Assembly (NCBI GenBank): GCA_007258455.2
Contig: VDFB02270651.1
Span: forward strand, 492,956,571 to 493,020,570
Source of the DNA: Sequoia sempervirens
Lineage: Eukaryota; Streptophyta; Pinopsida; Cupressales; Cupressaceae
Length of the DNA stretch: 64,000 nt
Direction: 5' to 3'
Of this stretch, positions 47,270 through 57,225 are shown one piece after another (within the stretch, counting starts at the first letter, position 1; the number at the start of each line of letters is the position of its first letter). The position numbers and the translations under genes are program-made. The notes under the pieces were generated by a model, which was not told the DNA's origin, did not search any database, and saw only the letters and a program-made list of their open reading frames with translations.

Positions 47270-48552
47270 TCTAGCCCCCACTTTAGTGAGAGGAGGAACT
47301 TGCTTCCAACTCAAACTAAAGTAGACCAAATTCCATAACGATAAAGGGGAGTTCAAATGTACCAATGTTGGAAAGGTAGGACAGTCATGACCAAGGGGGT
47401 GCACAAGCCCCCAGGACCAAGGTCCTATGGAAAACTAACATAGGCGCAAAGGAACACACATGAGAATGATAGAGAGAAACAACAAGGCATAATTACGCAC
47501 TATCAAAGACAAGGGAAAAGGAAAAAGTAAAAAGATCATATCAAGCTTCGACCGTTTGTCCATCGCAATGTGGATTAGATCTAGGCAGTTTGTCCGAAAA
47601 ATGCATACTCACTCTAAGGCGACAAAATTTCAAGTTGTCCACTGGGTGAGAAATCCTAAAAGGTGGGAAACATATACTCATGGCTGGTATGCACTCACAC
47701 ACACACAAGTGGCTATGGGGAAAGTCGTGCCTCGGTCGGGCTTCTTGCTCAAACCATACCAAAGTTATACCTCCTGATAACTTTGATAAGGTGCCACACA
47801 AAACTAATTTTCAAGCTTCATGAGGTAAGAAAAACTTCATATGCTTGGATCTCATGAACAAACACGATGGCTGTATAGGCATGCAAGCTATGTTATTCAA
47901 GGTGGCCATATAACAACAAATGCAAAATGCAAAGAATGTTCAAAGGAGTCTTTCTTAATTCATGCGGGGTCTTTAACTTAGGGAACATTGTGCCTAATGT
48001 CTCCAAGAGAGGACTGATCAAATTATAAAAGATTCACAACTTAGGGGATGCAGTGTATTGCATCAAGCCACTAAGAGGAATGTAATATGCTAAGAGAGAT
48101 CACACTCCTAAAGGAAATCACACCCAATGTCATCCACAAAGCGAAAAATGAATCGTACAAAGTAAGAAGACTACACTATGAACCATAAGAAAAGTGCAAA
48201 AGAATAATGCCAATGTATGCCCCCACTTTAAACAAACTACTAAACACCATACTATGAGCAATTACTTTAAAGTAGCCATTGATAAGTGCAAACAATAAAG
48301 AAGACATGAGAGCCAACTTGGAAAGCCCTATGCCAAGTCATATGTTTCTGAGTAAAGTTGCGTCATGTGCGAGAAAAGGAAAAGAGAGGGGTTGCCCCCA
48401 AAATGAAAACACCAAACACATAAGGGATCTATGGATTTAGGGTCAGTATGTTCTTGTTGTAATTTTTTTTGAGAGCACGAAATTTTCATCATCCCCCAAA
48501 TACACATAGAACTAGAAGAATGACACAAAGAGAGTGAAAACAAAGGAAAACC

Positions 48553-48760
48553 TTTTGGGTCAACATGGAAGAGACATGAATGTCTTGACGCCTTGCGTCA
48601 TCCCCAAAAGGAAAACATAAGACAAAATGAAAAAAAGATAAATATGAAAGAAAATCTTTTGGGTCAACATGGAAGATACATGAATGTCTCAATGCCTTGC
48701 GTCATCCCCAAAAGGAAAACACAAGACAAAATGAAAAAAGATAAAGATAACAAGCAAAAA
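48553..48760 (+). repeat. Tandem duplication, 104 bp, two copies
   Basis: Units share TTTTGGGTCAACATGGAAGA, and the GGGTCAAC words start at 48557 and 48661. The first unit holds a palindrome TGACGCCTTGCGTCA. Internal A has a single unit near 30680, so the duplication is specific to C. Confidence 0.8.
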
Positions 48761-48907
48761 TTTGTATGGCATAGAGAAGAATGAAGGTACAAAAAGAAGA
48801 ATGTCAAAAAGAGAGAGAGAACATCAAACAAAACGTCACGGGGGATCACATCACACACATGCAATCACACAAAATAAAATGAAAAATACTAGTAAGGCAC
48901 AAGAAAG

Positions 48908-49252
48908 TCAACCTATGAGCAAGTCATCTGCCTCCCAATCATGTTCATTGTATACCAAAGACGGGCAATTAGCCAAAGGGACAAGAGCAAGTGCCAAACT
49001 AGGAGAAGCACCAGGTTTAACACTCTTTATAGGAGATTTGTTGTTTAAGCTCATGGAAGAGGAAAATAATGTATTTAATTCATTATGCATCTCTTTGTCA
49101 ATTTTAGCAACCTTGTCATCATCATCTAAGTTAATCACAACAGGAGCTCGAAGGATAATGTCCATGGAAGGGTTCAACACTTGTTGTGGAGGTTGTTTTG
49201 AATTGTCTTGTTTTAGGTCAAGGGTAGAGTCATCATGCATTTCTTTAATCAA
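48908..49252 (-). CDS. Tail ORF of element C (linker before lost RT)
   Basis: 114 codons. The middle INLDDDDKVAKIDKEMHNEL corresponds to the acidic linker that in element 1 (about 3430-3560) leads into RT. Here it continues instead into CPSLVYNEHDWEADDLL and a stop. Internal A ends with a matching peptide (CPPSTYTEQDWDANDLI at about 30940-31000). So the pol deletion joined the linker to a short conserved ending. The function is unknown. Confidence 0.5.
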   Translation of the reverse strand: MIKEMHDDSTLDLKQDNSKQPPQQVLNPSMDIILRAPVVINLDDDDKVAKIDKEMHNELNTLFSSSMSLNNKSPIKSVKPGASPSLALALVPLANCPSLVYNEHDWEADDLLIG

Positions 49253-49259
49253 GTTTTGA

Positions 49260-49620
49260 TCTTGATTTTATTTTTTAATTCTTCATGTAACCTGTGAGAA
49301 AGGGCATGACGTCTACACCTACGCTCTCTAGCACCTCTGTTTCTTTTGGTTTTTTTTCCAAGCTGTGTTTGTGAGGAGCGGGTTGATCAACCATAGGTTT
49401 CTTTTCTTCTCTAAGGGGAGGAACGAAAGAAACCACGGGAGGTTTTTCAACCAATTTTTCTTTGACTTTGTAAACTTGTTTTATTCAGGGAGTTGTGGCA
49501 AGGTTGGTTTCATTATCTCTTGGTCGTTTGTAGGATGTAGGTGATGGTTCTATTTTAGGTTGGTCTTGGTTGTTTGGGTCTTGTTTAGGTTCAATCATGG
49601 TTTCATCAAGGATGGTAGGT
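49260..49620 (-). pseudogene. Lys/Pro-rich spacer between protease and tail ORF
   Basis: Minus-strand translation gives a charged spacer with pieces such as VYKVKEKLVEKPPVVSFVPP and DVMPFLTGYMKN, interrupted by stops. It probably belongs to the original polyprotein. No domain is recognised. Confidence 0.4.
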
Positions 49621-50643
49621 TCAGAGGTGGATGGGGACATGTTTCAGAGGGATAGTTTGCCTATTTTCTTTGCTTTGAATTTTTGGTAAGATAGGAAAAA
49701 TAAATCTTCTTGTGGTTTTAATTATAGGTTCCATGGGCTCTAGCCAAAAGGCATCTAAGGAAAAATTTCCTTTAGATGACAAAGGGTTGAAGCCACTATG
49801 GTGAACAATGAATACTTCATTATCAAAGGGAAACTTTAAGCATTTATGTACAACCAAAGTGACAACTTTCATGGAGTGAAGCCATGGGTGGCCTAGCTTC
49901 ACATGAAATTAGTCTGACTGCAGGATGAAGGAGAATGAGGCATCTAATATTTTTGGTCCTATTTGCAATGGTAAGGTGATTGATCCTATCGTAGGGCAAG
50001 CAAAACCATTATGTGTCTTGATCCATGCTTTTGTTTTATCGTATAGATCTTGATAGAGTTCATGCAACAATATGAATTCCTCAGTGATCATGTTCTCTCC
50101 ACAGGCGGGATCTATTAATATCCCATTAGTGGGCTTGTCATAGATACAGATGGCTATGTAGAGAGGACCATCGAGTGCATGTTTAAGTATATCCTTAGAG
50201 GAGAAAGAAATTTCAAGGTAATTTTTAGGTTGTCCCTTACGAGGGATGACATCTATCACCCATACCATCTCATCCATAGGATCATTATCGATATGATCAT
50301 GTTGAACAATATCATTGTTGTCATCATCTGTATCAACATTCACCACATCATTCTTTGTAGTTTCACCAACTTTGACAAATGAAATATTATGTTTTGGCAT
50401 GGGGTTGGTGAAAATTTGCAAGTTTTGGTTCAGAGGGAAAACAAACTTATTTCCTTGATCACTAACACCTCCAATGGAAAGAAAACTGAAATCAATGAGG
50501 TCTTGCAAGAGATGTTTAAGACGTTTACAATTTTTTGTGTCATGTCCATTTTGTCGGTGATAGTAGCAATAAGCATTTGATTTAAAGCATAGGGGTAAAG
50601 GTTTATTAGGATCAAGTGTTTTGATGAGAGGCAAGGTGATCAT
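49621..50643 (-). pseudogene. Zinc knuckle and protease of element C
   Basis: From 50643 leftwards the frame has the knuckle-like CYYHRQNGHDTKNCKRL (about 50515-50575), a spacer with an Asp-rich block (VDTDDDNNDIVQHD), and the protease region. Its active site reads NGILIDPACGENM (about 50095-50130), so the usual D-S/T-G is D-P-A. The flap-side part is ITLPLQIGPKILDASF, and the C-terminal hallmark LGHPWLHSM follows after one stop (49909). It would mature the Gag polyprotein. The altered active site makes an active enzyme unlikely unless this is a family variant. Confidence 0.65.
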
Positions 50644-50780
50644 TTGCTAGTCTAAAAGTTGGGACATTGTGTTATGAAGGGCACCAGGTAAGGGAGTGAA
50701 TTGTCTTTTCGAGTCTCCATAGCTAAAGGGTATAAGGCTTTAACAACAGCTACTTGATTATTGACATTTCGAGTTGTTTG

Positions 50781-52213
50781 TTAAGGGGGATTGAATTGGA
50801 GGAACCCTTTGTTTTGTCCTCTAAATGGTTGGGAATTGTTTGCGTTTGCAGGCTCGGATTTCTCAGTTCCATTAGAAGTGGACTTTATATCTAGACTACT
50901 AACCAAGTTTCGATAATCATAGAGGGCAATACACAAGTGCATGAAGGATGGGAGTTTCATCATGATGAGCTTGTCTTGAATATTACTTAGTAAATTTTCT
51001 ACAAACATCTTTTGGAGATGAGGGTCGGGGACCTTGACATCGATTTGGGAATAAAGTGATTGATAGCGTGAGATAAAGTCATTTATCTTTTCTTCTTCTT
51101 TTTGCTTACATCTCATAAAATCAACCAAGGTCATTATAGGATTATTATGGACTTGGTAGTGGTTGAAAAATTCCTCAACAAGTTCATTGAATGAACGAAT
51201 TGAGTTGTTCGGTAAAGAGGAAAACCATTCCAAGGTGGTGTCTTTCAAGGATCTAGGAAAAATCTTTGCCAAAAGTTTATCATATAGGATAAAGCCACTA
51301 CATAAGGAAGTATAACCATTAACATGGTTAGAAGGATCTCCCTTCCTCCCATACTTCTCAAATCTAGGCACCTCTATACCTTGTTGCATCGGTGTTTGCA
51401 ATATCTCCATGGAAAATGGACTTCTTTTGACATAATATGTAGGTGGACCATTTTGATTGTGGTTGATGGTGGTAATTTATTTTTGGAGGGATGAAACAGT
51501 TTGGAAAAGTTGAGCTATGATAGGATCATTACTTGTGTTATGAGAGGTAAGTGAAATTGGGGAGGGAGTTTATGTGTTCATAGGACAAATGAATGGAATG
51601 CTTATAGGTGGTAAGGTGGTAGGAGATATAACTTGTGATGCCACATAGGAACTAGGGATGCTAGTAGGAATACCTAGGGAAGGAATCACACTACTAACTT
51701 GTTGCATTGTTGTTGTGACTTGAGGAGTGGTATAGGTAGGTATTGAAGCTATTATTGTGGTAGGAGGAATTTGAGTTTCTCCTTGGCTTGTAACATTGCT
51801 TGTTGGTAAATGACAACTGGCGGTTGAGGTGAGATGTTTTCCACATATTTGAACTATTTTTTTCACAAGGTCAAGTCCTTCACTATCAAGCATGAGATGA
51901 ATGTTATCTATAGTAGGGATGGTAGTAGTTGAAATGTTATCATTTTTCACTTGATGTTGTAGGTGTGTTAGGTCCTCATGAATGTGAATTATGCTTTCTT
52001 GTGGGATACTATCATTCATTGTTTCAACTTGCATACTACTTGAAGCAAAGAGTTGCTAAGGGTATTATCCATACCTAATGTACAAATGTTAATACTAGGA
52101 GTGAAAGAGCTTGACAACCCAATATCCACAATGATTGTGCTATCTTTGGATGACATGAGTCTCGAATTTTGTCTCACTATGGTATTAGCAATAGGGCACA
52201 AAATACTCATACA
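50781..52213 (-). pseudogene. Gag of element C
   Basis: The N-terminal part (from about 52213, MSILCPIANTIVRQ) changes frame near 52070 into 52034-51570, a Thr/Ser/Pro-rich region. After two stops, the frame 51410-50781 holds the retrotransposon gag domain with PRSLKDTTLEWFSSLPNNSI, FNELVEEFFNHYQ and KINDFISRYQSLYSQI. It would form the virus-like particle that packages element RNA. A frameshift near 50700 separates it from the zinc knuckle. The pol-bearing element 1 in this window lacks exactly this domain. Confidence 0.8.
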
Positions 52214-52359
52214 AGGGCTACTAAATGCAATGTGAATGCAAATATAATGAAATGCTTGCAACATAAATTTTGGAAACTGAAACAAAAAATAAGTAACAAC
52301 AAATAGAAACTCAGAAACTGAATTCTAAATGCCAAAAAATGCAATGCAAAATGTGTAGA

Positions 52360-52392
52360 GGGATCAATTCACCCAGGGTGGCGAATGAGTCC
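52360..52392 (-). other. Single hairpin motif in the leader of element C
   Basis: The minus strand reads GGACTCATTCGCC, a short loop and an imperfect return arm. It lies 265 nt downstream of the LTR end at 52657, matching element 1 (273 nt). Confidence 0.5.
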
Positions 52393-52656
52393 TAGGGATG
52401 ATTTTTTTCAATTGAGTTTTATGCTTTTTATGTTTTCTATTTTAGGTCTGAGATACAAATACAGAATTTGATTATTTTTTAATAAAAGTGGATGCAAAAA
52501 TTCAAGCTATATGAGCTTTCACTAATGCAAAATTTGAAACCCTAGAATAAAAATTAACCAATACAAATCCTAATGCAATGTTAATGCAAGCAAGATCTAG
52601 GATGAAAATGCACTCCAAATCAGAAATTTAGTGTTCTAAATGCAAGTTCACCAAAA

Positions 52657-53018
52657 TGAAATGATGAAAAATTGGTTATGGAATGTTATCATATGGTTTT
52701 GTACATAGAGCAAACCCACTTTTCTAATTTCATTCAAGGATAATCCTTGAGATCTCAATGCAAGGGAGAAAGAGATCTTGCTAAGGGTTTTCCTAGGGTT
52801 TGAATATGATCTAATAAGGGGTTCACCACCAAGTTTAGACTTGGACAAGACAATGAAATGCAATACCATAATTGAATGCAAACTAACACTAAATGACCTA
52901 GAAAGTGATTGAAATGAAACAAGAAATTGTAAAACAGAATGTGTGCACCTAGAAATCTAGAAGGTGGTTGAATGAAGGACTGAATTGCTGGAAATTCTAA
53001 TGTTAAGGCTCTATCAAA
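52657..53018 (-). repeat. 5' LTR of element C, truncated
   Basis: The inner edge TGAAATGATG follows the primer-site motif. It aligns with 33750-34080 and 45480-45830 and stops at about 53018. Confidence 0.65.
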
Positions 53019-53616
53019 CTCACATTTAAATTAAAATATCTATCAAACTCATTAAATGATGGGTGGTTAGGAGTTGTAAAAGGTATCTTGGTGGCTCAAC
53101 TCAGGTCTAGATCCAAAGGCAATACCTATTGAGACAACGACAATACCCCTTTGGGCCATGTGGACTCATCTTGTCCCCTCATATGGGTGGCGTATCTAGA
53201 AGAGGGCCCCTTAATATACCCTCTTGGTAATTCCTCTTTTTCCCACCATGGTGAAGGTATAAACACAATGACGTAATTCCTAAATAAATATATCAGCAGA
53301 CTTAATAAGGACTAATAATATCACACATGGATCATTCTTTCTAAATAACATTTAAATGAATAATTGATCAATATCAACAATAATATATATAGTTCGTTAA
53401 AATTATCATCCCTAACATCAATAAATAGTATCAATAAAATGTCACAAGTTATTATCCATGAGTAATATAGATAAGAATATTAATAATAACAATTGGCAAT
53501 AATATCATAAATAATACCATACTTCAAATATTACTCAGTTCACCCTAAAGCATCACCTTGTTATCTCTACTCATAATAAATAATGCAATACCAGTGATAA
53601 TGATCAATTTGCAAAC

Positions 53617-53802
53617 TCTTTTCTATCCACTGATGTGTAGACTCCCTCTTTCCTAGCCAGTGATGATGTCTTTTGGTTCTACAGAGACCTCCCTAAAATA
53701 CCTACTGATGTGGAGGGTCATGGCTTTTACTTGATTGCTTGTCCTTTGAAGGAGTTTGATCAATGGTTTTTGGGTGCATCGTTTGGTCAAGATCCCAACT
53801 AA
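53617..53802 (+). pseudogene. Unrecognised coding remnant
   Basis: One frame reads SFLSTDV, a stop, then FLASDDVFWFYRDLPKIPTD and HGFYLIACPLKEFDQWFLGA to a stop at 53800. The codon use is richer in G and C than the flanks, and the aromatic, hydrophobic pattern looks like real protein. I cannot assign a family. It may be an exon or transposon fragment. Confidence 0.35.
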
Positions 53803-54231
53803 TGATAATCCTTCTTAAATATATAATCAATGATCGTTGACCTTCAAGATAGTGATTGTTGTCTTTTTAAGGCTCTAACTTTTATTATTTTAGCATAATC
53901 ATAAACAGAATAATGTATACATTGAACTATATTTATAATTATAATGTTATTACTAATAATTATAATTATAACGATGTCTCAGATTATATTCATTTTATTA
54001 TTTTATTTTTGATGTGTATTATATTCTTTTTATTATTTTATTAATTCCTAATAAAGTCTTGTTAGAGATCGTTGATTAGTCTTATGGGGTTTATCATAGT
54101 ATTTGGTTTTGTATAAACATTATTATTTATTGTGACACTTACAAATAATATTGATAATTCTTCTTAATTACATGATAATGGTATGATAATTATAATATGA
54201 CCTAGAGTGATTATAATTATATTAATGATGT

Positions 54232-54235
<4 letters not shown>

Positions 54236-54267
<32 letters not shown>
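54236..54267 (+). repeat. (AT)n microsatellite
   Basis: 32 bp of pure AT dinucleotide. Confidence 0.95.
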
Positions 54268-54275
<8 letters not shown>

Positions 54276-54539
54276 TTGTTACGATTATTGTATTAATTAT
54301 ATGCTTGTGAATATTATGATATTTATAATTACTAATATTAATTCTTTTATTTCATACTATGATATTTGTATTATAAGTATAATGTTATCTATGATAATTA
54401 TAATTATAATATTTAAATTGTGATGAATTATATTTATATTTTAATATTCATTTGACTTTGTTATTTGCATTTCAATATTTCATAAGTGGTATTACAATTT
54501 TGGGGGACATGACATAATGTGATTGAAGGTCATCATCAA

Positions 54540-55745
54540 CAAGTATAAACTAGGACTGTTGCTAAAAAACCTCAAGGTCACAGAATAGGTTCAAATGTAA
54601 GTAAAGAAATGGAGTCTTCTCAAACCCTAAATGAAGAGTCAAGAATAGTGGAAATCTTGATGCCTCAAGGAAATGGGAGCAATCAGCTCTAGGAGGTGAC
54701 ATTGGAAAGGAAAGGAAAGGGGAAGAGGATACAAGACTCAAAGAAGGAAAAGTGAATTAACAAAATTAGGGAAATCCAGAATCCTTGCGATCGAGAGAAA
54801 GTGGGATAAAAGACTTAGAAGTTGCAACAAATGACAGTGAAGTGTTGATGAAAGAATGAGTGATCTGATTGGAAAGAATAGAGACAAGAAGAGGTGAGTC
54901 CAAATGAAAAATACATGACTAGTTAGTTCAACAATTTTCCCCATTGTTGGAGGTAGAATTGGTGCCTCTAGATTTTAAGAATATAATTCAAGAGATGGAC
55001 ACCCCTTAGCCTAAATCCAAAGCAAGGTTCATGCATGTTGTCAAGTAGAATTCAAATAGAGGGAAAACTCTTCAAATAGACACTTTGGTGGGAGAAAATG
55101 ATAAGCATGAAGTGACAGCTAGGGATTATCAAGTTACCACTATCATCCTAGTACATTCCTCATGGGAGCAGGAGTTGGAGGAAATGAGAATGAACTTAGA
55201 AGAAATTGTTGCTTGGATGAGAAAGGAAAAATAGAAGAAAAAGGAACTAAAAGAGAGGATTACTTACTTGGAGAATTTCATCAGAGCAGTATCTCAACCA
55301 AGTCAGTCATTGACTGAATTTCCACCAAATCCAGTATTGATTTCTAAAGAGCAAGTGGATGCAATTTAAGGATTAAAGCATAAGATAAATTTGTTTAAAG
55401 AATCAATAGCACATTTGGTGTAGCAAGGTGAAGAAATGATAATAGATGCAATTGGTAAATGCAGAGAAGCATATCACTAACTTGGTAAGTCTAAAAGACT
55501 TTTAATTGAATGCAAGGACCACATGGAGAAGAATGATGTAGAGGTAAGGTGGTTAGATGTAGTTCTTAAAATGGATTTCTAGGTGTTAATCGTGTAGAAA
55601 TTGGTCACGAAATAAGATGTTCTGGTGTTAAAGAAGTGGAAATTGCAACTAAATTGAGAAAGTGATACTTTGTTGTAGTGTATAACTGAGTTGGAAAATA
55701 TCATTGTGGACACTAAAATTGTACTCCCTTCTTGAATATAGTACA
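54540..55745 (+). pseudogene. Decayed coiled-coil ORF, unknown
   Basis: Plus-strand fragments in more than one frame are rich in Glu, Lys and Leu, with heptad-like spacing. They include KEMESSQTLNEESRIVEIL (about 54600), ELEEMRMNLEEIVAWMRKEK, ELKERITYLENFIRAV (about 55160-55300) and KRLLIECKDHMEKNDVEVRW (about 55490). Stops are frequent. It ends where the LTR at 55755 begins. A smaller similar piece lies beyond that LTR (57425-57625), but the two do not join cleanly. The origin may be a retroelement gag-like or host coiled-coil gene. Confidence 0.4.
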
Positions 55746-55754
55746 ATAATTGGT

Positions 55755-57225
55755 CTAATTTGGACCTATCTTGGGTACCCTTGCATTAATCATCCTTTAA
55801 ATCAACATTTATAGGCCCCTAGGACCCATTATTTTGGACCCTTAGGCTTATTCCACTAAAAAATCATATGAATCCTGACAAATAGCATTCAATTCAGAAA
55901 ACCCACCTCAAAAACCTTAAGTGGGACCCATTCACCACCTTGGGCGAATGAGTCCCCTCTGGTGGGACTAATTCACCAAGGGTGGTGACTTAGTCCCTTT
56001 TAGGGTATTTTTCAATTTCGAGTGGGAAATTCACCAATCTAATTCAAATTTATGATGGATGTCAGCCTATGAGGTATAAGTAATGATTAATTAGGTATGA
56101 ATTCCTATAAATATAAGTTTTTAGGTCATTTTTCAAAATATCTAATCATTTTAACCAACAAGTTTTGAAGAGTCAAGTGTTGAATATCTTTCACAAGAAG
56201 ATTCATGAGTCTATCTACAACAAAGTTGAAGCTTTTAGGAAGCATTCAAGGGTTTTTGCAGGTCTTCAAGCTCACTTTTTGTTCAAGATATTGCATTTAT
56301 TAGGGTTGATCATGGATGTCTATGGAGAATCATGAAGAATTCTAGGTTGGGGAGATGCAACTAGCCATCAAGCAAAGCCTAAGGGCTTGTTTTCTGAGTG
56401 ATTACATCTTCCATTTTCTCTCTATTTTTAGCCTAAGGAAGGTTTGCATGTCATTAAGATTCATTTCTAATGTGATTTAGGGTCTCTTAGAGTGAGTATT
56501 AAATCATTTTAGTTTCACTTATGCATCTTGTTCTTGTATATTAGAATAGGGTTGCATCTAACTTCAGATTTCCTAGTCTTAGATGTACTTAGGGCTAGGG
56601 TTTTACTGCATATTTCATTATCTCTTTCAAGTTTTAAATACCGACTAGGGGTTTGACCAAGGAAAACCCCCCATTAGAAACCAAGTTATATTATGTTTTG
56701 CAGGTATTTTCACATAATCAAATCTGGGTTTCAGTCTGGGAACAAAGTGCAGGTGTTGGAGTATAGATCTGTGACTTCAATTTTCAAAAAATTGGAAAAG
56801 GACTAAGTTGCCATTAGTGGCATATGAGTCCCAATGGAGGTGTTTGTTAGATCAGTTTGTAGATTCTAGTACCCATTTCTCTAAAACTACTTTCTGGGTA
56901 GAAAACTTGATCTCAGACTAGAAGTCGCCCAGCTTAGCGTATGAGTCCCGGTTGGTCAAAAAATCAAATTTTCCAAAATTTCAAAGACATTTGTAGCCTT
57001 CACTCTGACATATATTAGATTCTAGGTGCACTCTTTTTGTTTGGCTTCTCTAACTTGATTTGCATTGTATTCAATCTATCTTTCTACATATCACAATGTG
57101 TTTTCAAAAACTTTGTATTTTCTTAGTTTTGCATCAATAGTTTATCAAATTGTTTATCAATTTCCAACTTTAAGAACAATCGACATTGAGATATTTCAAT
57201 CTCTTTTGCATTAGAATATTAAGGA
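55755..57225 (+). repeat. Solo-type LTR of element 1's family (1.47 kb)
   Basis: Aligns with 10200-10704, 18065-18866 and 60-800, with no internal element sequence on either side. It includes GGGGTTTGACCAAGGAAAA (56647) and a hairpin pair. A few bases of the expected start are missing. No target duplication could be identified. Confidence 0.7.
55923..55997 (+). repeat. Hairpin pair (34 nt each, 41-nt spacing)
   Basis: Units at 55923-55956 and 55964-55997, with loops ACCTTG and AAGGGT kept. The second stem has more mismatches. Confidence 0.8.

Larger units (their letters stand above)
47270..52656 (-). mobile_element. Internal region C (gag and protease, no pol)
   Basis: From right to left: primer-site motif, leader with one hairpin (52360-52392), gag, zinc knuckle and protease, linker, short tail ORF, then 1.6 kb of noncoding DNA and the polypurine tract (47271-47286). 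RT, both RNase H domains and integrase are absent where element 1 has them. The noncoding part aligns with 29398-31060 of internal A. Confidence 0.7.
27886..53018 (-). mobile_element. Tandem array of pol-less Tat-type elements (A, B, C)
   Basis: On the minus strand the order is: partial LTR (53018-52657), internal C (52656-47270), LTR (47269-44597), internal B (44596-41931, cut by the gap), LTR (about 41830 to 32857, with a LINE inside), internal A (32856-29398), LTR (29397-27886). Each internal part starts with the TGGTGAAC primer-site motif. The polypurine tract CTAAAGTGGGGGCTAG is seen at 47271-47286 and 29399-29414. No internal part has RT, RNase H or integrase, so the elements were non-autonomous. 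Shared LTRs between units point to unequal recombination between LTRs. Confidence 0.65.
53019..54535. other. AT-rich DNA with a short coding scrap
   Basis: The stretch is mostly AT-rich, with many TAATAATAT-like words and an (AT)16 run at 54236-54267. The only protein-like piece is at 53617-53802. Nothing else is recognised. Confidence 0.5.

Noticed and set aside
47556..47857. Overlapping plus and minus ORFs in the noncoding part of element C
   Set aside because: Frames are not kept in the homologous part of internal A (near 29560). There is no domain.
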